DNA from: Brevibacillus ruminantium
GTDB lineage: Bacteria > Bacillota > Bacilli > Brevibacillales > Brevibacillaceae
DNA length: 64,000 nt
Assembly (NCBI RefSeq): GCF_023746555.1
Contig: NZ_CP098755.1
Location: 4,042,501 to 4,106,500 of the forward strand
Direction: 5' to 3'
The stretch's first letter is position 1; each line of letters begins with the position of its first letter. The notes under the pieces are model-generated. The model did not search any database. It had not been told where the DNA came from and saw only the letters and a program-made list of their open reading frames with translations. Below are positions 17,181 to 25,967 of the stretch, in pieces. The translations under genes were made by a program, and so were the position numbers.

Positions 17181-18125
17181 ATGACCAATTCGACTGAAAA
17201 GCCATTATTTCCACCTTATCTTGCTTTATTTCTAGGGGTCGTCGCCATTTCGACCTCAGCCATCTTTGTGAAGCTGTCTGTGGCGCCTTCACCGATTATT
17301 GCAACGTACCGACTGGTATTTTCTGTTGTGTTAACCTTGCCGCTCCTGTACTGGAACCGCGGAGCCATCGGAGAAATCATCAGGATGCCCCGCAAGCAAT
17401 GGCTCCTGTGCACGCTCTCAGGCGCTTTTTTGGCCAGTCATTTTCTTTTGTGGTTTGAGTCTCTGAACTATACGTCCGTGGCCAGCTCTACGGTGCTGGT
17501 TACCCTGCAGCCGCTGTTCGCCTTTATTGGCGGGTATTTCTTCTTTGGTGAAAAAGTGCGGCCTCTGGCTCTGACTGGCGGACTTCTGGCGATTGTCGGG
17601 AGCTTTGTCATCGGGTGGGGAGATTTTCAGGTAGGCGGCATGGCGCTATGGGGCGATATCCTGGCGTTAACCGGTGCTGCCACGGTGACCGGCTACTGGC
17701 TGATCGCCCAGTACATCCGCCAATATCTGTCTTCCTTTTCCTATACCTTAGTGGTGTACTCAATCACCAGCATCATTTTGGTATGTTATGATCTCGTTCT
17801 GGGGTACCCGCTCACCGGGTATGAGGCTGCCGACTGGGGCTGGTTCTTCTGCCTGGCATTGTTCCCAACACTGCTGGGTCACTCCATCCTGAACTGGATT
17901 ATCAAATGGCTTAATACAACAACTATTTCGATGGGGATACTGGGCGAACCCGTCGGCACAGCAATCCTGGCCTACTTTATTCTCGGGGAGGTCGTCACGA
18001 TTCCCCAATACGTAGGCGGGCTGATCATCCTCGCAGGTATCTACCTCTTCATCCGCTACAACCAAATTGCCAAAGGAGTGGAAAAGGATGAGCCAACTGC
18101 CGCCTCGCCGAAAAAGCTTGCGTGA
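17181..18125 (+). CDS. DMT superfamily transporter (EamA family)
   Basis: This 314-residue protein has about ten predicted membrane segments forming two EamA repeats, with family motifs such as VAISTSAIFVKLS, ASHFLLWFESLNYTSVASSTVLVTLQP and the second-repeat SMGILGEPVGTAILAYFILGE. Members export amino acids or other metabolites; the substrate cannot be read from sequence. The ATG at 17181 is preceded by AAGAGGTG with seven bases of spacing, whereas the upstream in-frame ATG at 17109 lies inside the divergent promoter region. A small membrane peptide gene overlaps its last 38 bases in another frame. Confidence 0.9.
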   Translation: MTNSTEKPLFPPYLALFLGVVAISTSAIFVKLSVAPSPIIATYRLVFSVVLTLPLLYWNRGAIGEIIRMPRKQWLLCTLSGAFLASHFLLWFESLNYTSVASSTVLVTLQPLFAFIGGYFFFGEKVRPLALTGGLLAIVGSFVIGWGDFQVGGMALWGDILALTGAATVTGYWLIAQYIRQYLSSFSYTLVVYSITSIILVCYDLVLGYPLTGYEAADWGWFFCLALFPTLLGHSILNWIIKWLNTTTISMGILGEPVGTAILAYFILGEVVTIPQYVGGLIILAGIYLFIRYNQIAKGVEKDEPTAASPKKLA

Positions 18126-18228
18126 ATTTGTAAAGGGATTAAATGTTTGGGCGAAAATCGGCTGGACAATTTTTCTCGGGTACATCGTCGGACGGATCAT
18201 TTATTGGGTGATCAAGGCTTTTTCTTGA
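18088..18228 (+). CDS. Small single-pass membrane peptide (46 residues)
   Basis: This short ORF begins at an ATG inside the last codons of the DMT transporter, in a different frame, and has GGAG and AAAGG upstream for translation. The product is MSQLPPRRKSLREFVKG followed by one hydrophobic helix (WTIFLGYIVGRIIYWVI) and a short tail: a positive N-terminus and a single membrane span. It ends 35 bases before a bidirectional terminator, so it is cotranscribed with the transporter. I do not recognise a family. The overlap and RBS suggest a real, translationally coupled gene rather than chance. Confidence 0.6.
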   Translation: MSQLPPRRKSLREFVKGLNVWAKIGWTIFLGYIVGRIIYWVIKAFS

Positions 18229-18262
18229 AACGCGGCCTGCCTTTGTACATTTTTCTCAAACA

Positions 18263-18296
18263 AAACAGCGCTTCTCTTGGCGAGGAGCGCTGTTTC
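18263..18296. terminator. Bidirectional terminator between the DMT operon and ilvE
   Basis: AAACAGCGC (18263-18271) pairs with GCGCTGTTT (18287-18295), extended by a mostly paired TTCTC/GAGGA inner stem. A- and T-rich flanks lie on both sides. It separates the plus-strand transporter genes from the converging ilvE. Confidence 0.85.
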
Positions 18297-18316
18297 TTAT
18301 TTTTCTATGCAAGGGG

Positions 18317-19387
18317 CTAGTTCACTTGTACGGTCCAACCAAATGGATCTTCTACTTCCCCGTACTGAATCCCAGTCAATGTCTCATACAGCTTCATGGT
18401 CAGTTCACCCACCTGCTGCTCATGAATACGCAGCTGGTTTCCGTTCCAGCTCAGTTCCCCAACCGGAGAAATGACTGCTGCTGTTCCGGTGCCGAAGACT
18501 TCCTCCAGTTCACCGCGTGTGTATGCTTCGTAAAGCTCTTCCATGGAGATGCGCTTTTCATAAACGGGCAAGCCCCAATGACGCAGCAACTGGAGAACAG
18601 AATTACGGGTCACGCCATCCAGGATGCTTCCGTTTAAGGCGGGGGTCCAGATTTCTCCGTTTACTTTGAAAAAGACATTCATCGCGCCTACTTCTTCAAT
18701 GTACTTGCCTTCCACGCCATCCAGCCACAAAACCTGTTCATACCCGAGGTCTTTGGCTTCATTCTGCGCTTTCAGACTCGCTGCATAGTTCCCGGCTGTC
18801 TTGGCGTTGCCGGTTCCTCCTCTGACTGCGCGTACGTATTTGTTCTCCACATGGATTTTAACCGGCTTCATGCCATCCCCATAATAGGCACCCACGGGGG
18901 ACAGGATGATGAGCAGCTTGTAGGAATGCGAAGCGCGCACACCGAGATAAGGCTCCGTGGAAAAGACAAAGGGTCGGATGTATAGCGAGGTGCCTGGCGC
19001 TGAGGGCACCCACTCTTGGTCAACCTCGATCAGCTTTTGAAGCGCATCCAGCAGAAATGCCTCATCTACTGGCGGAATGCTGATCCGCTCATTGGAGGTG
19101 TTCAAACGCTGCATGTTTTTTTCCGGGCGGAACAGCAAAATGCGATTATCTTTCGTCCGGTATGCTTTCAAGCCCTCAAATACGGCTTGTCCGTAGTGAA
19201 AAACCATCGCAGCCGGGTCCAGAGTCACGGGAGCATAGGGAACGATGCGAGGATCGTACCATCCCTTTTCTGCGCTGTAATCCATGATGAACATATGATC
19301 GGTAAAGTGTTGTCCGAATCCCAGTTGAGTAAAATCAGGTTTCTCTTTCTTCTCCTTGGTTAACACAACATCCAGTTGCAAAGCCAT
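18317..19387 (-). CDS. ilvE: Branched-chain amino acid aminotransferase
   Basis: IlvE transfers amino groups between glutamate and the 2-oxo acids of valine, leucine and isoleucine, using PLP. The 356-residue protein matches the long (BCAT-type) subgroup. Conserved segments are [33 protein letters not shown], the PLP-lysine region [16 protein letters not shown], and [18 protein letters not shown]. The ATG at 19387 is chosen because AAAGGGAG lies nine bases before it; the frame is open for another 21 codons upstream but without an SD. It stands alone between two terminator regions and no T-box is visible upstream. Confidence 0.95.
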   Translation of the reverse strand: MALQLDVVLTKEKKEKPDFTQLGFGQHFTDHMFIMDYSAEKGWYDPRIVPYAPVTLDPAAMVFHYGQAVFEGLKAYRTKDNRILLFRPEKNMQRLNTSNERISIPPVDEAFLLDALQKLIEVDQEWVPSAPGTSLYIRPFVFSTEPYLGVRASHSYKLLIILSPVGAYYGDGMKPVKIHVENKYVRAVRGGTGNAKTAGNYAASLKAQNEAKDLGYEQVLWLDGVEGKYIEEVGAMNVFFKVNGEIWTPALNGSILDGVTRNSVLQLLRHWGLPVYEKRISMEELYEAYTRGELEEVFGTGTAAVISPVGELSWNGNQLRIHEQQVGELTMKLYETLTGIQYGEVEDPFGWTVQVN

Positions 19388-19488
19388 GGGCGATACATCT
19401 CCCTTTCTATATGAGTACAAAGTGACTTCGATACAGTAATTAAAACACAAATTTGAAAAAATAAAAGAGTATTACAACGATTCCAATG

Positions 19489-19543
19489 AAAAAGAGGTTG
19501 TGCCAGTGTAGTAGAGGTACCTACTTCTGACCAACCCTTTTTC
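19489..19543 (-). terminator. Possible terminator of the efflux operon
   Basis: AAAAAGAGGTTG and CAACCCTTTTT can pair with one bulge across 19489-19543, just past the MFS stop codon, with a smaller inner palindrome around GGTACC. The stem is imperfect. Confidence 0.4.
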
Positions 19544-19548
19544 ATGGA

Positions 19549-21138
19549 TCAGGCTGCAGCCTTTTCCTTGGCTTGCGGTGCATCCGGTTTTTTCGGTTTC
19601 TTATGCATGAAGAAAATCAAAGGAAGTGAACAGAAAATCGGAATAGCGGAGAACAGCATCGCATCTGCGATCCCCCTGACGGTCGCTTCTCTCATCATCA
19701 TCCCGATCAGGACAGAGCTGGCGCCACCTTGTGCAGTCGCAGCATCCACGCCTGCCTGTGCATAAATCCCGGTCAAGCCCTTGATGAATTCCAAAGCCGT
19801 CGTTGAGGTAATCGAAATACTTTCCGAAATCGTTACGGAATGAAAATTGGTGCGCGTCGTCATCACCATGGTCAAAATGGCGATTCCAAACGAGCTCATC
19901 ACCTGACGAATAACGTTGGACAGAGAAGAGGCTTTCCCCACGATCTGGCGGGGCACCGCATTCATCCCGACCGTAGAGAGGGTCATCATACAAAGCCCGA
20001 TTCCCAATCCGCGGATGGTCATGATCGTGTTGATCAGATGGTGCGGGGTGTCGATTTCCAGGTTGTGCAGCTCGTAGGTGGTTACGCCCATTACGGTCAA
20101 CCCCACCAGAGCGATCGGTCCAATCCCGAATTTATCGAGCAGCTTCCCGCCGACCGGCATCATGACTGCCATTGCAATAGACTGCGGCATCAGCAGCAAA
20201 CCGGAGTCCATCGCCGTCATGCCCTGGATGTTTTGCAGGAAGAGCGGCATCATGAAGATCGCTCCCATCATCCCCATCATGACGAAGCCGGAGGTAATGA
20301 CACTGAGTGTAAAGATCGGGATTTTGAACAAACTGAGATCGAGCAGGGGCTCCTCCTTCCCCAGCTCTACCCAGATGAAGAGTGCCATGCTGGAGAAGGC
20401 GGTGAAAAGCAGGCTGACGATGTAGAAAGAAGTCCAGCCTTCTGACTGCCCTTTACTCAAGGCGAGCAGCAATGTTCCAAAGGCGATAATAGAGAGTATC
20501 GCTCCCGAATAGTCAAATTTCAAGTCGGGTTTTTTCGTCGTTTCTTTTAGAAGTGCGCTGCTCATGATGATCGCAAAAATACCAAAAGGAACACTGATGA
20601 GGAACAAAAATTTCCAGCTCAAATATTGAATGAGATAGCCGCCAAAGGTCGGTCCTACTGCCGGAGCCACCATCGAGGCAATCCCGAAAAGGCCAAGCGC
20701 CATCCCGATCTTTTCCCGCGGAACCACCATGTAAATCATCGACATCCCGATTGGCATGATGAATCCGCCGGTCAAGCCTTGAATAATCCGGAAAGCGATG
20801 ATACTGGTATCACTCCAGGCCAGCGCACATAGTACGGAAGACGCAGTAAAACCGATCAGGGAGGTCAGAAAGATCTTCTTGTAACCAAATTTATCTCCGA
20901 GGGACCCACTCATCGGAATGACGACCGCGTTGGCCAGCATGTACCCCGTCAAGACCCATTGGATCGTATCTGTGGTAGAACCAAACACATTAACCAGCGT
21001 GGGCAAAGCGACGTTGATCAGGCTGTTGTTCAAAATCGCAACGAAGGTCCCCATGAGAATGGCCAGGAGTGTCAACCACATCCCGCCGTTTCCACTGTCC
21101 TTCTGCTGCTGAGCCGTTGCTTCTGCCATTGTTTTCAC
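19549..21138 (-). CDS. MFS multidrug efflux transporter, EmrB/QacA (DHA2) type
   Basis: The 529-residue protein has about 14 membrane segments, the DHA2 arrangement. It carries motif A-like GSLGDKFGYKKIF, motif C-like APAVGPTFGGYLIQ, and the family opening LAILMGTFVAILNNSLINVALP. It is a proton-driven exporter of drugs or other hydrophobic compounds; the actual substrate is unknown. It is the last gene of a four-gene operon behind a MarR regulator and two HlyD-type adaptors, with gaps of only 2-9 bases. This is a typical inducible efflux unit in Bacilli. The tail is lysine and alanine rich. Confidence 0.93.
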   Translation of the reverse strand: MKTMAEATAQQQKDSGNGGMWLTLLAILMGTFVAILNNSLINVALPTLVNVFGSTTDTIQWVLTGYMLANAVVIPMSGSLGDKFGYKKIFLTSLIGFTASSVLCALAWSDTSIIAFRIIQGLTGGFIMPIGMSMIYMVVPREKIGMALGLFGIASMVAPAVGPTFGGYLIQYLSWKFLFLISVPFGIFAIIMSSALLKETTKKPDLKFDYSGAILSIIAFGTLLLALSKGQSEGWTSFYIVSLLFTAFSSMALFIWVELGKEEPLLDLSLFKIPIFTLSVITSGFVMMGMMGAIFMMPLFLQNIQGMTAMDSGLLLMPQSIAMAVMMPVGGKLLDKFGIGPIALVGLTVMGVTTYELHNLEIDTPHHLINTIMTIRGLGIGLCMMTLSTVGMNAVPRQIVGKASSLSNVIRQVMSSFGIAILTMVMTTRTNFHSVTISESISITSTTALEFIKGLTGIYAQAGVDAATAQGGASSVLIGMMMREATVRGIADAMLFSAIPIFCSLPLIFFMHKKPKKPDAPQAKEKAAA

Positions 21139-21143
21139 CTCCG

Positions 21144-22373
21144 CTAGTTGACGATTACCTTACCGCCCTCGGTCAAGGAATCAGTCGGTGTCAATACCAA
21201 ACGATCGTTTTGGGAAACGCCTTGTGTCACAGCCGTCCATTCTCCAGATGTTTCGCCAATGGAGACTTCTACCTGGTGTACGACATCTTGATCGACTTTA
21301 AACACATAATGCTTGTTGTCTTTCGTCACGATGGCAGCAGCAGGCACTTTCCATCCCGTTACAGCCTCGCTCTGGTTTGGCAGGGTGACTTCTGCCAGCA
21401 TCCCGGCACGCAGCTCGCCATCCTTATTGTCCACCACCACTTTGATTGGGAAAGAACTGCTGTTTACATCAGAAATCGGGCTGACAAAGTCTACGGTACC
21501 CTTCAGCACTTTGCCCAGACTGCTGACGTTTACGTCCACCTGATCACCTACTTTGACCTGGTTGATTTGCTCAGCAGGGATGCTTGCCTCTACCTTCACC
21601 TGGTCCATATTCACCAACACCAGCAGAGGTGCGCCTGGTTGGGCCATTTCCCCCGGTTCAATGCTCTTGCGGGCTACGACCCCGCTGATGGGTGCCTGAA
21701 TTTGCGTATTTTGGTATGTGTTTTTGGCCATTTCCAGAGAGGATTGCAGACGGCTTACCTCTGCTTGCAGGGCAGCAACCGTATCCGATGTTGGGCCCGC
21801 TTTGCCCAGATCATACGCCGCCTCTGCCTGTTGAACAGCCGTTCTTGCTTTTTCCAGCTCAAGTCCGGACTTTTCGAACTCCGCCTGGGAAATCGCTCCG
21901 GAATCAAAAAGGGCCTTCATCCGGTTTTGCGTATTTTCTGCAACCTGCAGCGTCGCTTTGGCTTGTTCCACGTTGCTTGCCAGACGCTGCAGCTCCTGCG
22001 TGCGGGTGCCTGCCTGTGTATCGCGCAATCTCGCCTGGGCACTGGCAATCGCGGCCTGGGCTTGCTTTGTTTGCTCCAGATAATCAGAAGCATCCAGCGC
22101 AATGAGAATATCGCCCTTGTGTACGACTGAACCTTCTTTCACGTTCACCTGTGCCACTTTTCCGGCCAGTTTGGAAACGACCTGAACCTGATCGGCTGCG
22201 GTGATTTTCCCGTTGGAGATGCTACTGGCGCCTGTCATGTCCGCTTTCCATACCTTTACAACCGGAATATTCTCAGAGGGTCCGGCTGCTGACGGCTGAC
22301 TGCATCCAGCCGCGAACAGCGAAACAGCTGCCAAGACAGTTCCAAGCGTTTTCCATTGTCTCGCTTTTTGCAT
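21144..22373 (-). CDS. Efflux adaptor lipoprotein (HlyD/RND adaptor family)
   Basis: At 409 residues this is a membrane fusion protein. A lipoprotein signal (LAAVSLFAAGCSQPS, lipidation Cys near residue 24) anchors it outside the membrane. A split biotinyl-lipoyl domain follows (VQVVSKLAGKVAQVNVKEGSVVHKGD and later ISGVVARKSIEPGEMAQPG), flanking a coiled-coil hairpin at about 105-200 rich in A, Q and E, then beta-barrel and MPD domains. Such proteins link the EmrB-type pump to export across the wall. It lies 5 bases upstream of the pump gene and 2 bases after a second, shorter adaptor. Confidence 0.92.
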   Translation of the reverse strand: MQKARQWKTLGTVLAAVSLFAAGCSQPSAAGPSENIPVVKVWKADMTGASSISNGKITAADQVQVVSKLAGKVAQVNVKEGSVVHKGDILIALDASDYLEQTKQAQAAIASAQARLRDTQAGTRTQELQRLASNVEQAKATLQVAENTQNRMKALFDSGAISQAEFEKSGLELEKARTAVQQAEAAYDLGKAGPTSDTVAALQAEVSRLQSSLEMAKNTYQNTQIQAPISGVVARKSIEPGEMAQPGAPLLVLVNMDQVKVEASIPAEQINQVKVGDQVDVNVSSLGKVLKGTVDFVSPISDVNSSSFPIKVVVDNKDGELRAGMLAEVTLPNQSEAVTGWKVPAAAIVTKDNKHYVFKVDQDVVHQVEVSIGETSGEWTAVTQGVSQNDRLVLTPTDSLTEGGKVIVN

Positions 22374-22375
22374 GG

Positions 22376-23035
22376 TTACATCTCCTTCACGTACACTTTG
22401 ATTTCTGCATTCAAACCAGCGGCCAGATGAAGTCCAGCAGGATCATCAATCGCGATCTTGATCGGAATGCGTTGCGTGACTTTGGTAAAGTTTCCACTCG
22501 TACTTACAGCAGGCATCAGCGAAAATGTCGAGTTGGTCGCCTGTCCGATTTCGCTCAGATGGCCGACCAGCTTTGTATTGGGATAAGCATCGAGAACAAT
22601 GTCTACCTTTTGCCCAAGCTTCAATCGGTTCAGCTCTGTCTCTTCCACATTGGCAGAAACATACAGCTTGGATTCATCAATCACCATGGCAATGGATTGA
22701 CCCGGGGAGACAACCTCGCCTTCTTTTGCCAAGGTTTTGATCACTTTTCCTGTAATCGGTGCGCGAAGCAGTGCGTTTTCCAGGAGGTTGGTGGTCAGGT
22801 TGGTCGTATCCTGCTGACCGACGATCTGATCGGAGACTACCGTATCTCCCTCCATAATACTCAGCTTCTGCAGCTTGCCGGAAATACGCGGCATGACACG
22901 GTAAATATCGGCGGAAATCCGCGCGTCTTGCGTCTTCACGAAGTGGCTACCCTGATACCAGTAGTAGTAACCAATGCCTCCTCCTCCGGCGATGATCAGG
23001 AGCAAGATGACAGACAGGATTAGTTTTCGCTTCAT
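22376..23035 (-). CDS. Short HlyD-type efflux adaptor (EmrA-like)
   Basis: This 219-residue protein has one N-terminal membrane segment (LILSVILLLIIAGGGGIGYYYW) and an EmrA-like core: VKTQDARISADIYRVMPRISG, KLSIMEGDTVVSDQIVG, then LLENALLRAPITGKVIKTLAKEGEVVSPGQ and the barrel segment. The long coiled-coil hairpin seen in full-size EmrA is missing, so the two half-lipoyl motifs sit almost side by side; this reduced form is common in Firmicutes. Two adaptors in one operon may act together or serve separate roles. The next gene upstream is the marR regulator. Confidence 0.88.
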   Translation of the reverse strand: MKRKLILSVILLLIIAGGGGIGYYYWYQGSHFVKTQDARISADIYRVMPRISGKLQKLSIMEGDTVVSDQIVGQQDTTNLTTNLLENALLRAPITGKVIKTLAKEGEVVSPGQSIAMVIDESKLYVSANVEETELNRLKLGQKVDIVLDAYPNTKLVGHLSEIGQATNSTFSLMPAVSTSGNFTKVTQRIPIKIAIDDPAGLHLAAGLNAEIKVYVKEM

Positions 23036-23044
23036 GGTTTCTCC

Positions 23045-23470
23045 TCAGCTTTCTTTCTCTAGTTTTGAGATCAAGGTTTCCAGGGCGCGAACGATTTGCT
23101 CCAACTCAGCATCGGAAAAATCGCTAAACAGCGTGTTGTAAAACGCTTCCGAAAAAATGGGCAATTTCTCAAATTGCTCCTGCAATTTTTTCGTCGTGCT
23201 GATCCAGACGACACGACGATCCTTTTCGTCTCTTTTTCTCTCTACCAGCTTATCCCGCTCCAACCGGTCAATGATGCCTGAAACAGTACTGTATGAAAGA
23301 TCAACGGTTTTGCTGATTTGGCCGATAGTCAAGCTGTCAGTCTTAAGGGCTCGCAGTACCATCAGTTGTGGAACAGTTAAACCAAATTTTTCCAGCTCTC
23401 TGGCCGCTATCGTGTTAATCGTCTTGTTCAGGCGTTTTAATAGGTCACGGATGGTTACTGGCTTGTTCAT
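23045..23470 (-). CDS. MarR family transcriptional regulator
   Basis: This 141-residue winged-helix repressor begins MNKPVTIRDLLKRLNKTIN at 23470, after a strong SD (GGAGGCGAATC). It shows the MarR fold: LTVPQLMVLRALK, the recognition helix region LSYSTVSGIIDRLERDKLVERKRDEKDRRVVWIS, and C-terminal dimer helices. MarR proteins release DNA when they bind phenolic or drug-like ligands and usually repress their own operon. Here it leads the operon with two adaptors and an EmrB-type pump. A perfect 16-base palindrome lies between its promoter and start codon, consistent with autorepression. Confidence 0.94.
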   Translation of the reverse strand: MNKPVTIRDLLKRLNKTINTIAARELEKFGLTVPQLMVLRALKTDSLTIGQISKTVDLSYSTVSGIIDRLERDKLVERKRDEKDRRVVWISTTKKLQEQFEKLPIFSEAFYNTLFSDFSDAELEQIVRALETLISKLEKES

Positions 23471-23491
23471 GATTCGCCTCCTCTCTAATTT

Positions 23492-23551
23492 ATTTCGTGC
23501 ACGAAATTTTACCACACGAAACACTATACGGGTTTTTGGGTAGAATTTCAA
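23492..23551 (-). promoter_or_regulatory. Efflux operon promoter and MarR operator
   Basis: On the minus strand TTGAAA (23546-23551) and TATAGT (23523-23528) are 17 bases apart. Just downstream, ATTTCGTGCACGAAAT (23492-23507) is a perfect 16-base palindrome, with a partial copy of the half site (CACGAAA) near 23514. The palindrome falls at about +10 to +25, where a bound MarR dimer would block transcription. Confidence 0.75.
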
Positions 23552-23572
23552 CTTAATTTTTGTACTTTCAAA

Positions 23573-23602
23573 GAAAACAGCACTCCGACGTCGGGGTGCT
23601 GT
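23573..23602 (-). terminator. Terminator of the VanW gene
   Basis: ACAGCACTCCGAC and GTCGGGGTGCTGT (23577-23602) form a 13-base stem with one G-T pair; on the minus strand TTTTCTTT follows. Confidence 0.88.
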
Positions 23603-23614
23603 CTGCTGTTCTCT

Positions 23615-24577
23615 TTATGGCAGCGGCGGTACGGCGTTTGCATGCGGATCAATACTGTCCGATGGCGTTTCCTCCGGCAGTTCAGATTGAACACTTGGCA
23701 CGCTTCTCGGCTCATACTCGATCTCGGGAAAAGAATGGATCGTCACCATCATTCTCCCGTGGCCGGAATGAGCGCGAATCAAAATCGGGTGCGCGTATCT
23801 GTTTTGAAAAACGAAATCAGGACCCCACCAGCTTACCGTAGCATCTCTTCCCGGTGGCACATAAGGAACATGACGACTGTGCGAATATCGTTTGATTATA
23901 TGCAGTCCTGCTTGATCGACTGCATTAAAAAGCGTTGATGAGACCTGACAGATACCTCCTCCGATCCCTTCGGAAAGCTCCCCTTTGACAATGATCGGGG
24001 CATCGAGATAGCCTTTTTCTCTCGTCCGCTGTCCAACGACTTTATTGAAGGAAAAGGTTTCACCAGGAAGGACGACATAATTATTGATCGACTTTGTGGC
24101 AAGCGAGATATTGTATGAACGATTGTAGTTGTTCGGATTAAAATACGTGGTATAGTAACCAATCTGCCGCTTCCGCACCTCCTGGAGCAAGGCGCGATCC
24201 ACTCGCGGCCAAATTTCCCGTACCACCGGCGAGATCTCAGCCGGGCCATTGCCGTAGAAATATTCATAGACCTGCCCCCAAAATACCTGGCGATCCAGAG
24301 CGCGGCCTCGTTGTTCCGGAATAATCTGCCCTTGCTCATTGATGATGGCATTAACCGGGGGCTTGTACACTTTTTTTTCTATTGTTTTGCGGACCTCATC
24401 CAGTCTGGCTTCGTCCACCAGCGGAACGCCGGAAAAGGGAAGCGTGTAATCCGCGCGATCCACATAGGCGAGCGGGTTTCCTTTCCAGGTAATCCGAAGA
24501 AAATCGGTTGCGTCCAAAGGAGTTTGTCCGAGAATAAGTAGTGCCAACCAAAAAGAAAACCCCATCCGGCTGCTCAC
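23615..24577 (-). CDS. VanW family protein
   Basis: The 320-residue protein has a short signal peptide (MGFSFWLALLILGQTPLDA) and a C-terminal VanW domain. Recognisable segments are NNYNRSYNISLATKSINNYVVLPGETFSFNKVVGQRTREKGY, GGGICQVSSTLFNAVDQAGL and ERYSHSR-like KRYSHSRHVPYVPPGRDATVSW. VanW domains occur in some vancomycin-resistance clusters but mostly in sporulation and wall-related proteins of Bacillales; their activity is unknown. No resistance genes lie nearby, so a link to glycopeptide resistance should not be inferred. The tail is proline-rich. The gene ends at a strong terminator. Confidence 0.88.
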   Translation of the reverse strand: MSSRMGFSFWLALLILGQTPLDATDFLRITWKGNPLAYVDRADYTLPFSGVPLVDEARLDEVRKTIEKKVYKPPVNAIINEQGQIIPEQRGRALDRQVFWGQVYEYFYGNGPAEISPVVREIWPRVDRALLQEVRKRQIGYYTTYFNPNNYNRSYNISLATKSINNYVVLPGETFSFNKVVGQRTREKGYLDAPIIVKGELSEGIGGGICQVSSTLFNAVDQAGLHIIKRYSHSRHVPYVPPGRDATVSWWGPDFVFQNRYAHPILIRAHSGHGRMMVTIHSFPEIEYEPRSVPSVQSELPEETPSDSIDPHANAVPPLP

Positions 24578-24635
24578 CTCCTTAGGGTAGTATGAGCAGT
24601 CAGAGAGGTTTCATGCGACGGTAGAACAACAGCTA

Positions 24636-25718
24636 TTACACGTCCAGCACACGGACAATAGCCGCTCTTATTTCCGCCACTCTCTCTTGATCCGTCGCAT
24701 CCAGATACAGCCGGGACAGAAGGAGGCGAGCCTCCTGGGCCTCTTTTAGATGCGCGGTTCCCTTTTTCGTCGCCTCTTTGTACCGCACGCGATATTTTTC
24801 CAGTTTTTCTTTGTATTTCTCATCTGTCCCTGGCGCAATGGCTCTGGCGTACATATCGATGATTTCGTCCGAGTCGCGCTCGGCAAAGTACTCATGGGGC
24901 GCGGTGCTGTCAAAAATGGCCAGCCCTCGCTCAGGCACGACCACCATATCCAGGCTGTTCGGGTCCAATCCGCAATGGTATACCTCTGCATCAAAACCGC
25001 GCTGCTCTGCTTCTGCAACCAGCCTTTTGAGGATCGTCGATTTTCCGGAACCCGGTCTGCCTTTGATCAGATAGCGTTTCGGCACGACCTCTGTGAGATT
25101 GGGGACAAAATCATGCGGGCCTTCTGGCGTGGCCGCTCCCAGATACATGCGTCTGATCGTGCTTTCTTTTTCTGCATACGCATCTCCGAAGAACAATCGC
25201 AACACCTCGTCGCACACCCGATTGGCCTGCTCTCTGTCGAGATGGGCAATAAAGACAGACTCCCATTCCTCATGCACCCGAAGGGCTTCGGCAAAAGCGT
25301 GCTGTGCACGTTCCGTTTCCACGTGTACCTTCTCTTGCAGGGCCAGGATGTCATCTTTGTGGCGGACCAGCCTTTCTTTGCTCACGACTCTCTGGAGATC
25401 CACATAGATTTCCCTTAATCCGGGGGCTTGGGGCTTGAGCTGACGCGGGTAGCTTCCGTCGACGACAGCTGCCTTCCACTCGGGGATCACGACCCCGTCG
25501 ATCGCTCCTGTGACAAACGGGGAGTGAATCCACTCCACCAGCTTGACTTGATGCACTGCTTTTTCACCAATCGCCTGGATGAGCGAGGAAGGGAGCCCTT
25601 CCACATCACCCGTCAGCACAATTCGCTTGGTAATTCCGCTCAGTACAGAATCCAAAAAGGAACGATATCCTCTTGCTGTATTTCCGCCTGCATAGATATG
25701 CCGCACGCGTTGATTCAT
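24636..25718 (-). CDS. P-loop ATPase of unknown function (PRK06851-like)
   Basis: This 360-residue protein has a clear Walker A motif in its second half, YLIKGRPGSGKSTILKRL (about residues 217-234), and a related glycine-rich HIYAGGNTARGYRSFLDSVL at the N-terminus, where a degenerate P-loop would lie. That two-domain plan fits the conserved hypothetical ATPases annotated as PRK06851 in spore formers. The C-terminal half contains DSTAPHEYFAERDSDEI and a charged helical region. The substrate is unknown. GGAGGG lies six bases before the ATG. It stands alone between the VanW gene and a region with a repeat-like sequence. Confidence 0.75.
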   Translation of the reverse strand: MNQRVRHIYAGGNTARGYRSFLDSVLSGITKRIVLTGDVEGLPSSLIQAIGEKAVHQVKLVEWIHSPFVTGAIDGVVIPEWKAAVVDGSYPRQLKPQAPGLREIYVDLQRVVSKERLVRHKDDILALQEKVHVETERAQHAFAEALRVHEEWESVFIAHLDREQANRVCDEVLRLFFGDAYAEKESTIRRMYLGAATPEGPHDFVPNLTEVVPKRYLIKGRPGSGKSTILKRLVAEAEQRGFDAEVYHCGLDPNSLDMVVVPERGLAIFDSTAPHEYFAERDSDEIIDMYARAIAPGTDEKYKEKLEKYRVRYKEATKKGTAHLKEAQEARLLLSRLYLDATDQERVAEIRAAIVRVLDV

Positions 25719-25790
25719 AGCGATCCCTCCTGTAGATAAGCTGAATCCTTCGGTCTGATTCGTTATATCGTATGCAGCACTCTTCGGTTA

Positions 25791-25888
25791 GGCGAATGTC
25801 CTGTGCGAACTCGCTTTGATCCTCCCATCTGCTAGAGCAGGGCTCTACAGTCGCACTGTGACTCTTTCGGAGAGGACAGTTCGCATTC
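25791..25888. repeat. Possible degenerate relative of the dispersed repeat element (copy D)
   Basis: The non-coding stretch 25719-25967 contains GGGCTCTACAGTCGCAC (25840-25856). It matches the conserved block of copies A-C (GCGACTGTGGAGCCC on the other strand) with one or two changes, and AGAGC lies before it. Short inverted ends TGCGAACT / AGTTCGCA occur at 25804-25811 and 25878-25885. The long terminal repeats of copies A and B are absent, so relatedness is tentative. Confidence 0.35.
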
Positions 25889-25892
25889 TGAC

Positions 25893-25925
25893 AAAAAGAC
25901 CGCTGTATCCGATACAGCGGTCTTT
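25893..25925 (-). terminator. Terminator downstream of phoU
   Basis: A near-perfect 14-15-base stem, AAAGACCGCTGTAT and its complement (25895-25925), is followed on the minus strand by TTTTTGT. Confidence 0.92.
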
Positions 25926-25967
25926 CACTCCCCTTCCCGAGGGATGGCTTTCTATGGAATTACTCCA

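Noticed and set aside
23615-24577. Vancomycin resistance gene
   Set aside because: VanW domains are widespread in Bacillales without resistance, and no vanH, vanA, vanX or vanRS genes are nearby.
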